Assembly (NCBI GenBank): GCA_947184155.2
Contig: CAMXCT020001814.1
Location: forward strand, 62,001 to 126,000
Source of the DNA: Cladocopium goreaui
Lineage: Eukaryota > Sar > Dinophyceae > Suessiales > Symbiodiniaceae
Direction: 5' to 3'
DNA length: 64,000 bases
Below are positions 33,899-46,400 of this stretch, piece after piece. The translations under genes were made by a program, and so were the position numbers. Each line of letters opens with the position of its first letter. Within the stretch, counting starts at the first letter, position 1. The notes beneath the pieces are model-generated. The model saw nothing but the letters and a program-made list of their open reading frames with translations, had not been told where the DNA came from and ran no database searches.

Positions 33899-36256
33899 GA
33901 ATGCAAAGTGCAGAACAATCAACGGCTGGAGTATTGTCGCATGTGCAGCAAGCACTGGGAGGCAGCATGGGCTCCACCAAAGAGAAAATCCAGAAGCAAA
34001 TCTCGAATACGCAAAGGAGAAGAAGGGAGACGAGACAGATAGCCAATGGCAGGTTTTTCCAGGGAAGGTTCCATGGATTACCACCACACCATCTCGTAGA
34101 ACTACCCTGGGAGTAGAGGCTATGCAAGGATCAATGGAGAAAGAACTGTTGGCAGTTCCTCAGCCTGTGGTAGCTCCAGTTCAGCCGCCCCTTGCCGAAG
34201 CCGAGACTTCATTTTTGACGCGGGAAGAGATCAAGCTCCTGGACCACCTTCGTGTGTTGCAAGAGATGGGAGTCGATTTGGCCGAGAGCATGACAGCGCA
34301 GTTGGAGAAGCTTCAGTTGAAGGAGTCGCAGACTACAGCTGCAAAAGCTTTGTCTCATGGCCACTTGAATCGATTTCACAAATTGCGAACCCAAGTCACT
34401 ACAGCTGGGAAAATCCAAGACGTGGACGCCGGATGGGAGAAATTCGTCCAGTCTATCATCATGGAGAAGATGCAGTCCCATGCAGTGATGTACCAAAAGC
34501 ACAGATCAGATCGGCTAGACGCTTACAATATCTTACAATGCTCGAATGGCAGAGCTACAGTTGATCAAGAAGCAGGTTGGTCAGGCATCGCAAAATCTCT
34601 TGGCCCAACCTACTCAGATCGAAGAAGTGCCGGAGATGCCGGTGGCAGACCAGTTGAGGCAAGCTCAGGAGCTGGTTGCCCAGGCAAGCCAAGTTGGTGG
34701 AATGGTAGACTTGACGGAAGAGGTGGGGGACGAGCCCATCGATGTGGAATCAGCACCAGAAAGCAAGGTCAAAAAAGGATCTCTGATGCCCAAATTTCGA
34801 GCAGCAGCAGCATTGCCGTCAAAGGTTGCCAACCGACACGTCAAACAGAAAGCCGAGAAAAAAGACAGAGAAGAAAAATTAGATGCATTCATTGGGACCA
34901 TATGGACAGAGGCACCAATGAATATGCTGATCAAATATTCCATGATGTTCGCACTCTACTACAATTTGTGCGTTCGTGGAAAAACTTTTCAAATCGACTG
35001 CAAGGGCAAACACCTACTTGGGAGAAGGTAGGTCGCAATGATTGTCAACATGTCCGTGAACATGAGGTTCACAAGCGGGCACATTGTGCTCATTCAGATC
35101 AAGATGCCCTTCATGCGGGACTGAAGTTGGAGCCCCTGGCTTTCAGAGATGGATCCTTTGGCACTGCAGATGAGAGGCACCAGCCAGGACAAGGACAAAC
35201 ACGTTGTATCAATTTTCCAGAAAAGAGCTTGCGGAATCAGGTTAAGATGGTTAAGCATGTCACCTCTTCCAACGTTGTCGATGTACACTGCCATCATGAG
35301 GGAAATCAAGTGTCATTTAGCATTTTGGAAGGCGACAAAGATCTTCTTTTGCGATGTTTTTGGCATCTTCATGGACAGGTAACTCATTGGCAGGAATAGA
35401 AGCACACTGTTCTCAGAAAAGCTTTGGCTGCACATGTGGGTAATGCGCCCAACCGGAACCATGTGCTTTCGGAGATGGATGTTGGTTCACAACATGAGAT
35501 TGCGGTAGCAAGTTCTAGGGTGCCATTGACGATGAGATACAGTCAGGAAGAAGCAGGTGTTTTGCGAAGTGAATTGAACCCCGTTTTAGATCATGACATG
35601 CGTCGGGGCACGAGAAGGACTATTGAGACATGGTTTGTGTCGAAGCAGCGATTTCGTGTATCATTGAGGTCCCGACGGGTTCTCATCACTGCAGACACTA
35701 CTGTGGACAGTTTTGGAGCGGATTGCTTGCAGGTTTGGTCAGACTTGGGCGATGGCCGTGTGGTCACTTTTCATGTGGTCAAACCCAAACCGCCTGGCCT
35801 TCCCAGCAATGTTGCTCATGTGATTTTGATTCAGGGAGAATTTCAAGGTTATCGCCCAGCCTTGTACTATGGCACCACATTGCCGGTTTTGCAGCGACTT
35901 CGTGCTGGCCTTTACAGTGTTGGGGCGAATATTGAAGAATTTTTGATGTCATCCAGCATCCAGAAGCTTGGCTTGGACATGGGACGGTTATGGACGGTTT
36001 GTTGTTTGTGTTATCAGCGAGATGGCATGGAGATTTACAATAAGGACATGAGGTCTTGGAAGCACCACATGCTGCAACGGTGACAGGGTCCATCAGAAGA
36101 ATTGAAGAAGAGAGGGACGAGGATAGAGACTCAAGTAAATCGTCAGAAACCTCCTCCGATATCCCGAGTGAAGAACGCAATGAAGAAGGTGATCACAGCT
36201 TTAGTGAGGATGAAGACATGACTGTCCAATGGAGTCTTGAAGATACTTACGCATAG
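33899..36256 (+). pseudogene. LINE N-terminal (gag-like) region, frameshifted
   Basis: Begins with a short zinc-binding-like segment, LEYCRMCSKHWEAAWAPPK near 33930-33985. It continues in one frame at 34122-34530 (REEIKLLDHLRVLQEMGVDL), shifts into another at 34546-35031 (QELVAQASQVGG), and a further piece at 35650-35940 reads GRVVTFHVVKPKPPGLPSNV. Ends with an acidic tract (SSKSSETSSDIPSEE). Acts presumably in RNA binding. This is inference from position. Confidence 0.55.
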
Positions 36257-37059
36257 GAAGGCTGCGTTGAAAGTTGTGATCCTCCAGGAGGGCTAACTTG
36301 GATCCTCCCAGGCAGATGTCACCAGACCAGCGCAGTGAAGATTCCCGCAGAAATGGCCAACGCACTTTGTGAGGTAGAGAGGGGGTTAAGCTGGGTCCAC
36401 TCTTGCCTCAGGGGCGTGTGGTCGACGGTGATCAAGGGTCTGGTGATCATGGACAAGAAGCAGACAAAGCAGGCTTCATGGCTTGTATATTGGCAATGTG
36501 CATTCATGGGAAAACATTGGTTTTGAGGACCCTGTCGCAATGGAGCAGGAGATTGAGGAAGAACAGCCTGCAATTGCTTTCGCGCCACAGCATCAAGGTC
36601 ATTTGCAAGATACAGTTGATGAACTCTTGCAGTTGAATGGAAATGATGGAGCAGGTGACGTCGAGTTGGGAGTAGTGGTTGAGCCTCAGCCTGTGAACAC
36701 TCAAGCAGGAGGTGGAATCCCAGGCGGTGTGCTTGCTTCTCCGGGAGCGTCCGCTGCGGCTTTGCAACCAGGCATTGTGCTTGCTTCTTCGGGAGCATCC
36801 ACTGCGCCGTTGCAACCAGATCCATTGCCTTGGACGGCAGTTACTTTTGGCTTGGGCCTTGTTGATCTTGGACGAAGAGGTGCCGAATTCGATCCGTATA
36901 ACATTCCGGCCTTACTGGAAAGTATCTTGCAAGCATGGAATGATCATGCTGCGTATGGCAATCTGGTGCTGTTCAACGTTTACCCTCAACCCATTGGTGC
37001 CGTAGGGCCCAAAGCGATCGCGATCATTGTGGAAACCGACATGCCAGATGCATAGCTTG

Positions 37060-37540
37060 CTCTTCAGTACACAGATGGAGTTGCAGATGATGTGCGGCGC
37101 TGGCATTTTTTTTCTGATGGTGCTAGTCGGAAAAAGAAAGCTGCAGGGGCTTTGTGTTGATTGGAGAGAGCAGAAAGCAAGGACGGTGCCTGATTCAGTC
37201 ATTTGGGCTTTGCTGGCGGAATGATTAATGATCATTTGGATGCGTGTGAGCAGATAGCGTAGAACGCAGAGGCAACAGCGTTGATTGCAGTGTCAGAATT
37301 CGTATCAGTTGGCATGAGTGCTTTTGGTGTCTACAATGGCTGTCAGGGAGTTGGAGCGACAGGGGCAAGACAGAAAGACGCACGCATTTTGATGTTTTTG
37401 GTTCAACGTGCTAGCACCAACATTGCAGGCTTTCACACTCATGCAGCATGACTCAAGCACATGTTGGCCATCCATGGAATGGGATGGTAGACAGCATTGC
37501 TGGTGCCATTTGTGAGGGATGGAAACCTCCGGTTCATGCA
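37060..37540 (+). pseudogene. LINE RNase H domain, degenerate
   Basis: Three RNase H landmarks occur in order: FFSDGAS (catalytic Asp, 37108-37128), NAEATALIAV (catalytic Glu, near 37266, directly after an in-frame TAG), and HVGHPWNGMVDSIA (37459-37500). The last corresponds to the family HxGxxxNExxD motif with Gly in place of the Glu. The frame changes at least twice. The domain lies upstream of the endonuclease. Confidence 0.6.
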
Positions 37541-37729
37541 CGATTACGTTGTCTGCAGTTTCTGAAACACCCACTGAAAAATTGTGCATGGATGCAAGTG
37601 CAGCGGGATGAAGAGATGCCGAATCTTGAAACTGTGTTGCAGAATGCAGAGCCCACTCAGTATAAAGGCAAAATTGACCTGACACTGCAAAAGCAACTTT
37701 GTGCACGTGGCAACAAGCAATGGACCAAG

Positions 37730-38400
37730 AGATTGAGGCTTGTCACCGCAAATGTAGGCACCCTGGAGCAGAGTGCTGGTGCGATTGATGGACAAGTCAG
37801 CCGGAAAACGGTCGAACTGCTTCAACAATTTCAACAAGAAGGCGCACACATCATTGCCATACAAGAGGGTAGAGCCAGGAAAGTTCGACATGTTGCACAT
37901 GGGCCATTTGATTGTCTCATTGGTGCGGGACAGCAAGGGCAAGCAGGAGTGGAACTTTGGCTCCACACAGCAGAATTGCAGAAAATTTTTGGCAGTGGTG
38001 TTCAAGTACACAAAGATGTGTGTGTTTGGGTATTGGCGCCAAGGCTTCTAGTTGCCAGTTGTCATTTTGCAGGAGTTCATGTTGAAATCATGGTAGGATA
38101 TGCGCCGCAAGCTGGAAGACCGGAGGAGGAGATTGCCAGTTGGTGGAGTGAGGTGGATGAGATTTGTGCAAATTTTCCCCAAGGACAGTGTTATCTTGTT
38201 CTTGGGGGATTTCAACTCCAAGATAGGTAGCGTGACAGATGATGGTGTGGGTGACTTGTCAGCTGCTTGTGAGGACATTGTCCGAGTACTGAGTGACAGA
38301 TGGAAGTTGATTGTGTCTACCACATGGAAAGATTATCACGAAGGTGATTCCATCACATTTTCCGCAAAGGAAGCAGGATTGACTTCATTGCTGTAGGGCA
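37730..38400 (+). pseudogene. LINE AP-type endonuclease domain, frameshifted
   Basis: Endonuclease/exonuclease/phosphatase fold that nicks target DNA. Visible motifs are RLVTANVGTL (near 37735), HIIAIQEGR with the metal-binding Glu (near 37860), VEIMVGYAPQ (near 38083) and, after a +1 shift around 38180, LFLGDFNSKIG (near 38195-38225). The domain ends prematurely at about 38396. Confidence 0.75.
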
Positions 38401-38924
38401 GGAACGTCAAGGCGGAATTGTGAGATCCTTTGTGGCATATGATTGGGGCCTACTCAATGGTGATAGAGGTCATCATCTTGTTGTGGTTGACATGGACATC
38501 ACCTTCAATGCAGGACAGCCACCAGGGTGTGTCAAAAAAGCTTTGTATGATCGTGACAAAGCCAGGGCTTACAAGAAGACTGGGCTAGGAGACGTGCTGA
38601 GCAATTTGCCGCAACAAGCGTGGAGATGTGACATGAATGAGCATTGGCATGCTTTGAGGTATCATTTGCAAAAAGAAGTTGCTTTTTGGTTCCCCAACCC
38701 CAACAGAAAGCAGAGACAGTTGTACCTTGACCCAGACACCTGGAAACTACTTTGCAGTCGTAAAGGGCTCCGACAGCATCACCGCCAAATCCACCGGGAC
38801 ATAGACGGTGGCATGCTGAAAGCTTTCTTCAAGATTTGGAAGTTTGCAAGGCAAGCAGATGAAATCATGGATGAGTGGCAGAAAGCACGACATCTCCTGT
38901 GGCAGTAAGATGCCATCACACTAG

Positions 38925-40470
38925 ATGCGAGGCATCAAGTTGACAAATGTTTGCGGCAGAGAAAGCAGCAGGCATGGAAGAAGTGGGTTGAAGATTGAAG
39001 ATCAAATGGACAGCAAAATCATGGGCGCACAGAAGGCTCGTGGTGTGGAGTTTTGCAGGATTGTGAAACCCACGCAGGTGATCATGAAAAGCAAAGGACG
39101 GTTGATAAGGCATCACCCAGGGCAGCAAGATGCCAAGGGTGATTGGCAACGATCAAGAACTGATGTTGCAATGGCATGGCAGAAGCAATTTAGCGATATT
39201 GAGAATGCAGATCCAGTTACATTTCAAAAGCTCTTGCAAAAATCAATGCCACGTTGCAAAACAGTCAATTATGAGGATTTGGTGCAGGTTCTTGATGTGG
39301 AGGCCGCGCTACGTAATCTGCAAGATACAAAGGCCACTGGTGTTGACGGATTGGGCATTGAACTATTTCAGTGCAACATTGCCCAGGCGACGCAAAGAGT
39401 GTTCTCCGTCCATTTGAAGACAGCTCTCAGGCGGCAAAATGTGCCTGAACTTACGGGAGGCTTGCTGTTGCCTCTGCACAAAGGCAAGACCAGCCCCCCC
39501 AAATGATTCGATACAGAGCAATTTAATTATGCTTGAGCCGACTCTATCCAGGGCATTGTCGCGTGCTTGGCGACCCCAGTTGATTGAAGGTCTTCAGCGT
39601 CAAGCACACCAGCTGCAGTATGGAGGGAGAAAAGGGCTCAGCATAGAAGCCCTTCACCTACAGGTCAGGCCCTGGCAAACATCAGCAAAGAGCAGGGTGA
39701 CTCACTGGGGCTGGTTTTCATTGACATCAAGTCGGCATTTTGCACTGTTGTGAAACCAATGCCTGTTTTTGTTTGATGGGGACAGCTGTTTCATGATGCC
39801 ACATTTTTGAACGCCTGCAGTTGCCTCCAAGTGCATACCAGGAGTTTTTGGAAAATGTTGGAAGTGGTCAGCTTGTGAAAGAGGCAACGGGATCGGAGAT
39901 GATATCAGATGGAGTGGCTGCCGCACTCAGCAACACATGGTTTGTGATACCGAATGGCACGCACATCATGGATCCGCTTACTGGATCTAGACCGGGTGAT
40001 CCAGCGGCCGACATCTTGTTCTCTTTGGTGTTGACGCAGATCATTTTGGAGTCATCAAGGAAGGAGCTCAAAGCGAGGGAATCAATTTGAACCCCAATGA
40101 CTGACATGGGACAAGTGAGCCAGCTTTTTGGCTTGGACTGACGATCTCACCTTTGCCATCATGGCAAAGGCTACAGACTTGACGAAGAAAGTTACTTTCC
40201 TGCTCTCTATCATCACTGACACCATGGCCGAGCACGCCATGAAACTGTCTTATGGCCAAGGGAAAACGACTGTTGTGCTGGCGTACAGAGGTTGGAAAGC
40301 TGTCCGAGAAAGACAAAAGATGGAGAAGCAGATGGGCAACAAAATTGCACTGCCCACGGCCCACGGAACACTATGGATGCTTGGAAGTCCCGGTTGTGCC
40401 ATGTTGCAAACATCTGGGTGGATACATATTGAGAAGTGGTGCAAAATTGCCTGAGGTTCGAGTGCGACAA
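38925..40470 (+). pseudogene. LINE reverse transcriptase domain, frameshifted
   Basis: Finger and palm motifs appear in three frames: ATGVDGLGIELF (39333-39368), GGLLLPLHKGK (39459-39491), a shift, LGLVFIDIKSAF with the first catalytic Asp (39705-39740), a shift, TGSRPGDPAADILF (39979-40021), a shift, WTDDLTF with the Asp pair (40134-40154), and CKHLGGYI (near 40405). Order and spacing are those of non-LTR reverse transcriptases. Confidence 0.85.
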
Positions 40471-41476
40471 GCACTTGCCATGCAAAATTTGAGGCCATTG
40501 AGGAAGTTCTTGACTGATCCGCGCGTACCCTTGCCAAAGCGACAGATGTTGGTGCGCAGTATGGGCATGTCAGTGGTCTTATTGCATGCAAGTACATGTT
40601 TTGATTTGACCATTGGAGAGTACAAAGCATGGCATGCAGCGGTGGTCGGAACCCATCAAACTCTTCAAAAAAAGGAAGCAAATGAAGCAAATGAAGCAAA
40701 TGCAAATGCAGCTATGGAAGCAAATGCAGCTATGCCCATGGAGTTGCTCTATCTCCAACGTATCAGACTTTTCCTGCATATCTTACAAAAACTTCATGAA
40801 TGTTTGATAGCTGGAATTTTGCACAACCATCATGTCGCCCGAAAAGGGTCGTGGCTATATGGATTGGTCAAGGCTGTTAAACGGTGGCAATCTCAGGTGG
40901 GGCGAGAATGCATTCCTGATGAGATGCTAGAGTTTCATGAGTGGGAATGTTGGCATCATTTCAGAGATGCCATTGGTGAGCTCAAAAAGATGCTGAAAAA
41001 AGCAGAGAAGTTCCACTTGATTCAAATCAAAGTGTTTTGCGCGGTCAAAACACAAGCCAAGGAGCAGAATGATTTCATGGCAGAGATGGGATGGGTTCTT
41101 GAAAAAGAACAAGAGGAAGACGCAGTGTTGGATCACCAATGTGAACAGTGTGACAGCATCATTGGCTGTGCACCGGCAGAGATTACACGGCATGCGCATA
41201 GCCCTGAGAAGATTCGTTCGAGATGAGGTTTGCCGATGTTGCCGAAAGCAGTTCCATACACGACCACGGCTCCTGCGGCACCTTCACAGGGGGACGGTCA
41301 CAGATTTCTGGGTTTATCACATGCGAGTCTTTGCGCCTATGACTGAGGAAGAGGCTAGTGCGCAGGATGAAAAAGCATCATGCATGGTCATGCTTGCCAT
41401 CAGCAAGGTCTTCAGAACCAGAGTGTGGACAAGGCTTGGTGCTGGGCCAGCAAAAGTGAACTACAACCAGCATTAG
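40252..41476 (+). pseudogene. LINE thumb and C-terminal zinc-finger region
   Basis: A 324-codon frame (ending 41226) continues the RT thumb (QALAMQNLRPLRKFLTDPRV) and contains an EANEANANA repeat near 40676-40735 caused by AAATGAAGC units. The frame then shifts to one with CRCCRKQFHTRPRLLRHL (about 41231-41285), a Cys-Cys...His-type finger as found at the ends of some non-LTR elements. Last coding trace ends at about 41676. Confidence 0.65.
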
Positions 41477-41679
41477 TGTACAATACAGATGTGGAGATTG
41501 AAACAGAGACACAGCCTTCTGAAGCAGAGCTTTGCGGTTGGCGGCATTGGGGGCTATTACCACCTGGAAAAGGAGGGCGCAGTCTAACAGTACGCAAGCC
41601 AGTCGATCTCAAGATGGCAAATGTCTACCACGACACAGCCAATCTTGAAAAAGCTTTGCGTTTAGAAGCGAAGAAATAA

Positions 41680-43155
41680 ATAGGTGCCGAATTTTGATTA
41701 ATTATGTGCCACCTCCTACGTCGCAGGGACAAAAGTTCTTCCTTGTCTTGTTTTCAGGACATGACGCATGGGTGATATCGCTAGCCGTTTCCATTGGAAG
41801 AGTGACATTCAGCCCGTATGTATTGACGTTGCTGCGCGCCAAACCCACGGTAACATATTACAGCATGAGAGCTGGTTGCAGCTGATCAGGGCAAGGGGTT
41901 TTGTAGGAGGCCATGCCGGGCCTTCGTGTGAAGCTTGAGTTGGCAGATGCATTGATGCCAACGCCTTTGAGAACAAGCCAAGTCGCATGGGGATGCAACT
42001 ACAGAACACTGGCGGAAGTGTGGCAATGTCATGTTGAAACTCATTTGATTTGATGATGGCAGCTCGGAAAATCTTGTGGTGGATCTACGTTTTTGTTGGG
42101 CCAATTACGCTGGAACATCCACGAGAAGAGCCAGAAGGGTCAGAAAAATAGTCCATTTGGAGGTCATCGTTTGTAAAGCAGATGCTACAAGCTGGTGACA
42201 CGAATTAGGCCACTTTTTTGCAAGGACCTTTAGGTCAGAATTTTCTTAAACCAACAACATCCAACAACGTTGTTGGCAGCCAGATTGGAAAATTTGGCTG
42301 GTGACCTTTACCGCAGCTACGACCGCAAGTGGCGGTGTTCGAGAAAGTCGACAGTGGAGAACAGCCAAGGCTAAAGTCTACCCACCAAGACTTTGCTGTG
42401 TTCTGGCAAAATCCCATATTCAGTTTGCACAAACCAGGCCATGCGAAGACAATGGGCCAATGCCAAACATCAGTGAGCGCTGGTGGCACTTACAAAGGTG
42501 CATGATCCATATGATGAAGATGCAACTCGTGTGGAAATGCGATCTGATTTTCATCGCTGCAGCTCCGTCCAGTAGGCGCATTAGTGACATGTGAACTGAA
42601 ACACGTTGAGCCATTTTTCCCCTTGGGATCGTTTTCTCACACAAATCGTTGGCCAAAGCGGCTTTTCAACGTTTTTTGCAAGCAGGCGTCGCAATATACT
42701 GTGCATACATGCATACAGGTATACATGTTTGCAGCTGTATGCATGTGTGGTATATAATTGTAGGCGTGCGTGCAGACAATAACACTTCAATTACAAATAT
42801 ACTGAATACAGATCGGCGTATTGTACACATCCATATGAGTAGATGGATGAATGGATGGATGGACGGATAGACAGATATATCATAAATATCGATAGATAGA
42901 TGGATAATTATTTAGGTATACATATAAATTATATAAGCATTTCATTTTTTTTGTACAATCCAGTATGCCCAGGTAAGTTTGCCGCTCCATTTTGTGCCCA
43001 CATGGGAGCCCTTACGTGCAATGTAGGGAAAATCCTGTAAGAAACCGTGGCACAGACACAACAACACATGTATGTTTATATATTTTTATACAACTTTTAC
43101 ATGTGCAAACTATGTTTACTATACACTTTTGTGCGCCATGTAATGCGTATTATAG

Positions 43156-43188
<33 letters not shown>

Positions 43189-43388
43189 CGTGCGCACGCA
43201 CGCTATTTGCCCTACTTGCATTTTTTGTTGCAAAATAGATACTGAGACATGGACATGCAACTTATTATTAACGTTCAGTTTGCAGCGAACTCTACACCCA
43301 ATCATTTTTTGGTGTTGCATAGTTGGTTTCGGTTTGATCTTTGATTCATTTTGATTGTTTCCCCTGATGACCGCGGGCCGTTTTTGCA
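41680..43388. other. Intergenic, no gene recognised
   Basis: No domain seen. ATGGATGGATGG and GATAGATAGAT simple repeats near 42843-42902, a TATATATGTGTG run near 43158-43190. Confidence 0.4.
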
Positions 43389-43389
43389 G

Positions 43390-43441
43390 TATGGACCACC
43401 ATTGCCCGTGGACGAACACTTGCGTGGGCCTGTCACTAAGG
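43390..43441 (+). CDS. Isolated exon of a DHHC-type protein S-acyltransferase
   Basis: After a TTTTTGCAG acceptor the frame reads MDHHCPWTNTCVGLSLR, the signature of the DHHC cysteine-rich domain. By family knowledge its Cys is acylated by palmitoyl-CoA before transfer to the target protein, and the enzymes are multi-pass membrane proteins. A possible GT donor follows (CTAAGG then GTGGCT). The upstream zinc-binding half and the transmembrane exons were not found. A frame at 43942-44184 has one hydrophobic stretch (LLWIVTCFGLLLFL) that could be a transmembrane exon, but this is weak. Either a long-intron gene or a fragment. Confidence 0.55.
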
Positions 43442-43449
43442 GTGGCTGA

Positions 43450-46400
43450 CAGCAAACAGATCAGACAATTTCACAGTGGACAAGATTTCAATGGAGTGGC
43501 AACTTTTCTGGCTTGCCTGAGACAACTTGAGACTCGGGGATGCTTCGTGCTGAGTCTAAACTCAGGTCAGATCAATCTGAAGGCCTTTGTCCAGTTTGTA
43601 CACTTTGTGCCTCTGGCAACTTTTCACAGTGTGCGGAGCTTTGCTTCAGAAAACCCATGGAATGTATAGGAGATGCAAGATGCAAACACACGTTTATGCA
43701 TTTCTTGATTGAGCAGTGGTGCGGAGTTTGTCGTTACCAGAGCTAGGTAAGGATGGATACATAGGCAGAGTAATGCAGAGTAGAATTTCAGTAAATCCTT
43801 ACGGGGTGGAAGTTTCGGAAGATAGGAGACGAAGAGGGAGCTTTGAGATTCATTGATTGACTGATTGCCTGATTGCAATTTACTACAATCTGTTCACGTT
43901 CAAGTTTAGTTTAGTTTCGCAATCTCACCTAATACAAGCATTTGATCGAAGGACTGGTCCGTTTGACTTCACATGACTCATTCATAGTCCTGTGCGACTG
44001 GATATGGTGTGCAGCCATATGCAAGATGGTGCTGCACATGTGGATCGACATAGATCTACAATTGAACATCGATCTGCTTTGGATTGTGACGTGCTTTGGA
44101 TTGCTTCTGTTTTTGAGATGCGAAGTTGAGATTCGAAGGTCGCTATCCATTCAGAGCTGTTTGCATTGCTCATTTATGCCTTGAGCTCAGATTTTCTCGC
44201 TGTGCCATCGCTCCTCGCTCACTCTCACTGGCGCATCCTTACCAATTGCATCCAATTGAGATTCTTTGATATCCTTTGCTTGTCACATGCATGATTCATA
44301 TTGATTCATGTTGTATCACCCCGAGGCCTGGCAAAGAGCCCGGAAGAACGCAGATTTCTTCAAGGTCTTGCTGCAATTGCAAGTCCTGCCCGGTGCCTAG
44401 ATTTGCTGAGGCAACATGGATCAACAATCGGGGTAACAAAGGACGTCCATTTGGACATCAGATGACATTGGTGTACATTAGTGACAATGCACAGTGCGGA
44501 AACAATTTTAAACACAAACCAGCCGGAAGGGCCCACAAGCAATGCAACATAATGCTACAATATGCTACATACATCTATACATACAGTAGTCATCAGTAGT
44601 CTGTGAGTAAATTATGAGTCTACAGTCTATGTCCCTCCGTGAGGCTTGGGCTCCTCGCGTGGTTTGCTGCTTTGGTGGTGCCCTGGCGAAAGCGAAACAT
44701 GAAACAACTGCAGTCGCCAACCTTTCACAACATGTCAACATGTCAACATGTCAACATGTCAACATGTCACAACACCTCCGGCAAATCTCCAGACTTTCGG
44801 CCCCAAGCCGAAACTCGACTGTAGCCATCGACATGGCCCTAGGTTATGCTTTTGGTAGGAACCTTGGCATGGGAGTGGCGGCCTTACGCTGCAGAAGTGA
44901 CGTTTCCGAAAGCTTTCGGTGACTGCTGATACGTGGTGTTTGATATTTGGTGATCGGACCTGAAGGTCGTCATAGGTCACCCCTGCACAAGATTTTAAAA
45001 GCCTTTTTTTCTCATTTTTTTGCAACTCGAGTGCAGTACTGCTCTGTCTGTGCACTTCATGTAGTTGCCGTCGGCTGCTATTGTTGCGATGTTACTTTGG
45101 GATACTTTGGGGCTTTGGACCGAGTAGACTAAGCAAACACTGCACGCACCTTCGTTTTCCTGGTTTCGTTTGGTTTCGTGTTGTTCTGCGTCATTTTGCA
45201 ATTGCGTTTGTTGTTTCCGTGGAAGGATGCAGCACACTGTGCGGACCAACATGACCATGATCGAGGCATGGTCCCTCAATTGTGAAACAAGTCCGAAGAG
45301 TCCGAAGTGTCCGAAATCCAGTGAAAGCTACTGAGGGTCATAGTCATAGTCATAGTCAGATATAGTCAGAATTTAGAATGGGTCTACATGGGACTGTAAG
45401 TCTAAGAGGGAGCACCAATTTCTTATTTGCATTCACCCAAGTGTGTCCAAGTGTGCTTTCCATGAAACGACTCAACATGACATTCTACCATTGTGTCGCA
45501 ATATAAGCTAAGCCGGGAGTGTGGCGTCGCAGATTTGTCCGCATGGAGGGCGCAGACAAAAATTGTGGGCCCTTGAGCCTATGCTGCCTATGCTGCCTAT
45601 GCTTGTGTCACAAGTGCTCTGGTAGGAGTACGTCATCGAGAAAGCAGAGGTTCGCCGGCGAAGAAATGGCGAAAAGAAATTTGTGCCTTGGAAGAAGCTC
45701 AGATAGCCCTCAAGAGAGTGTGAGAATGTGTGAGATAGCTCCAAGATGCTCCAAGAGTTTGACATGTTGTGACGTTTGATGTTTATTCTTTGATGTTCTT
45801 TGATTCGAATTTGACTGGAAGAAGATTAAAGCGCATCACCTGAATCAGCTATACTCTACACGCACTGAGCTGTTCATTGAGCTGTTCACTTGTTCATTTT
45901 GTTCGATTTGTTCGTGTATTTAGTGTCTCTCACGTCTTTCACTGTGGATGTGGCTGAATGCGGCTCAGGTTTTCCCATACGACTTGGGCAAGGGCGGGAA
46001 CAAAGCTGCAGTCCCCCGCCCAACTGACAGATCTGACAGACTCAGAGCAGATCATTTTTGTTCCCAAATTGGATCAAATTCAAATTGGCGAAATTATGCG
46101 AAAATCATAAACCGTTCCGATCCGTTCCATAAACCTCTTCAACCCTCTTAATATCTCTTCATGTTTTAAATTATTTTTTATATGTGGAAGATTTTGGAAG
46201 CTTGGATTCAGGTGCTGGGTTCTGGTCGTTTCTCCTGGCTAATACCTGGAGGAGTGGGTGCTTGGAGCTGGCGAGACGCAAAGATCTCCAAGGCAAACCA
46301 ACAGAAGATTTTATAAAGCATCCAGAGGAAAAATATGGAAAAAGAACAAAATATCTTAAAGATTTTTAAAGCATCTCAAGGCCCTCACTCCATCAACCCT

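Larger units (their letters stand above)
33607..41676 (+). mobile_element. Decayed non-LTR (LINE-type) retrotransposon
   Basis: A plus-strand series of open frames that change phase many times, but stay in a consistent order, encodes a Cys/His N-terminal region, RNase H, an AP-type endonuclease, reverse transcriptase, and a C-terminal zinc finger. Frameshifts and in-frame stops (for example TAG near 37260) show that it is inactive. No LTRs, target duplication or poly(A) tail could be identified, so the ends are approximate. Confidence 0.8.
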
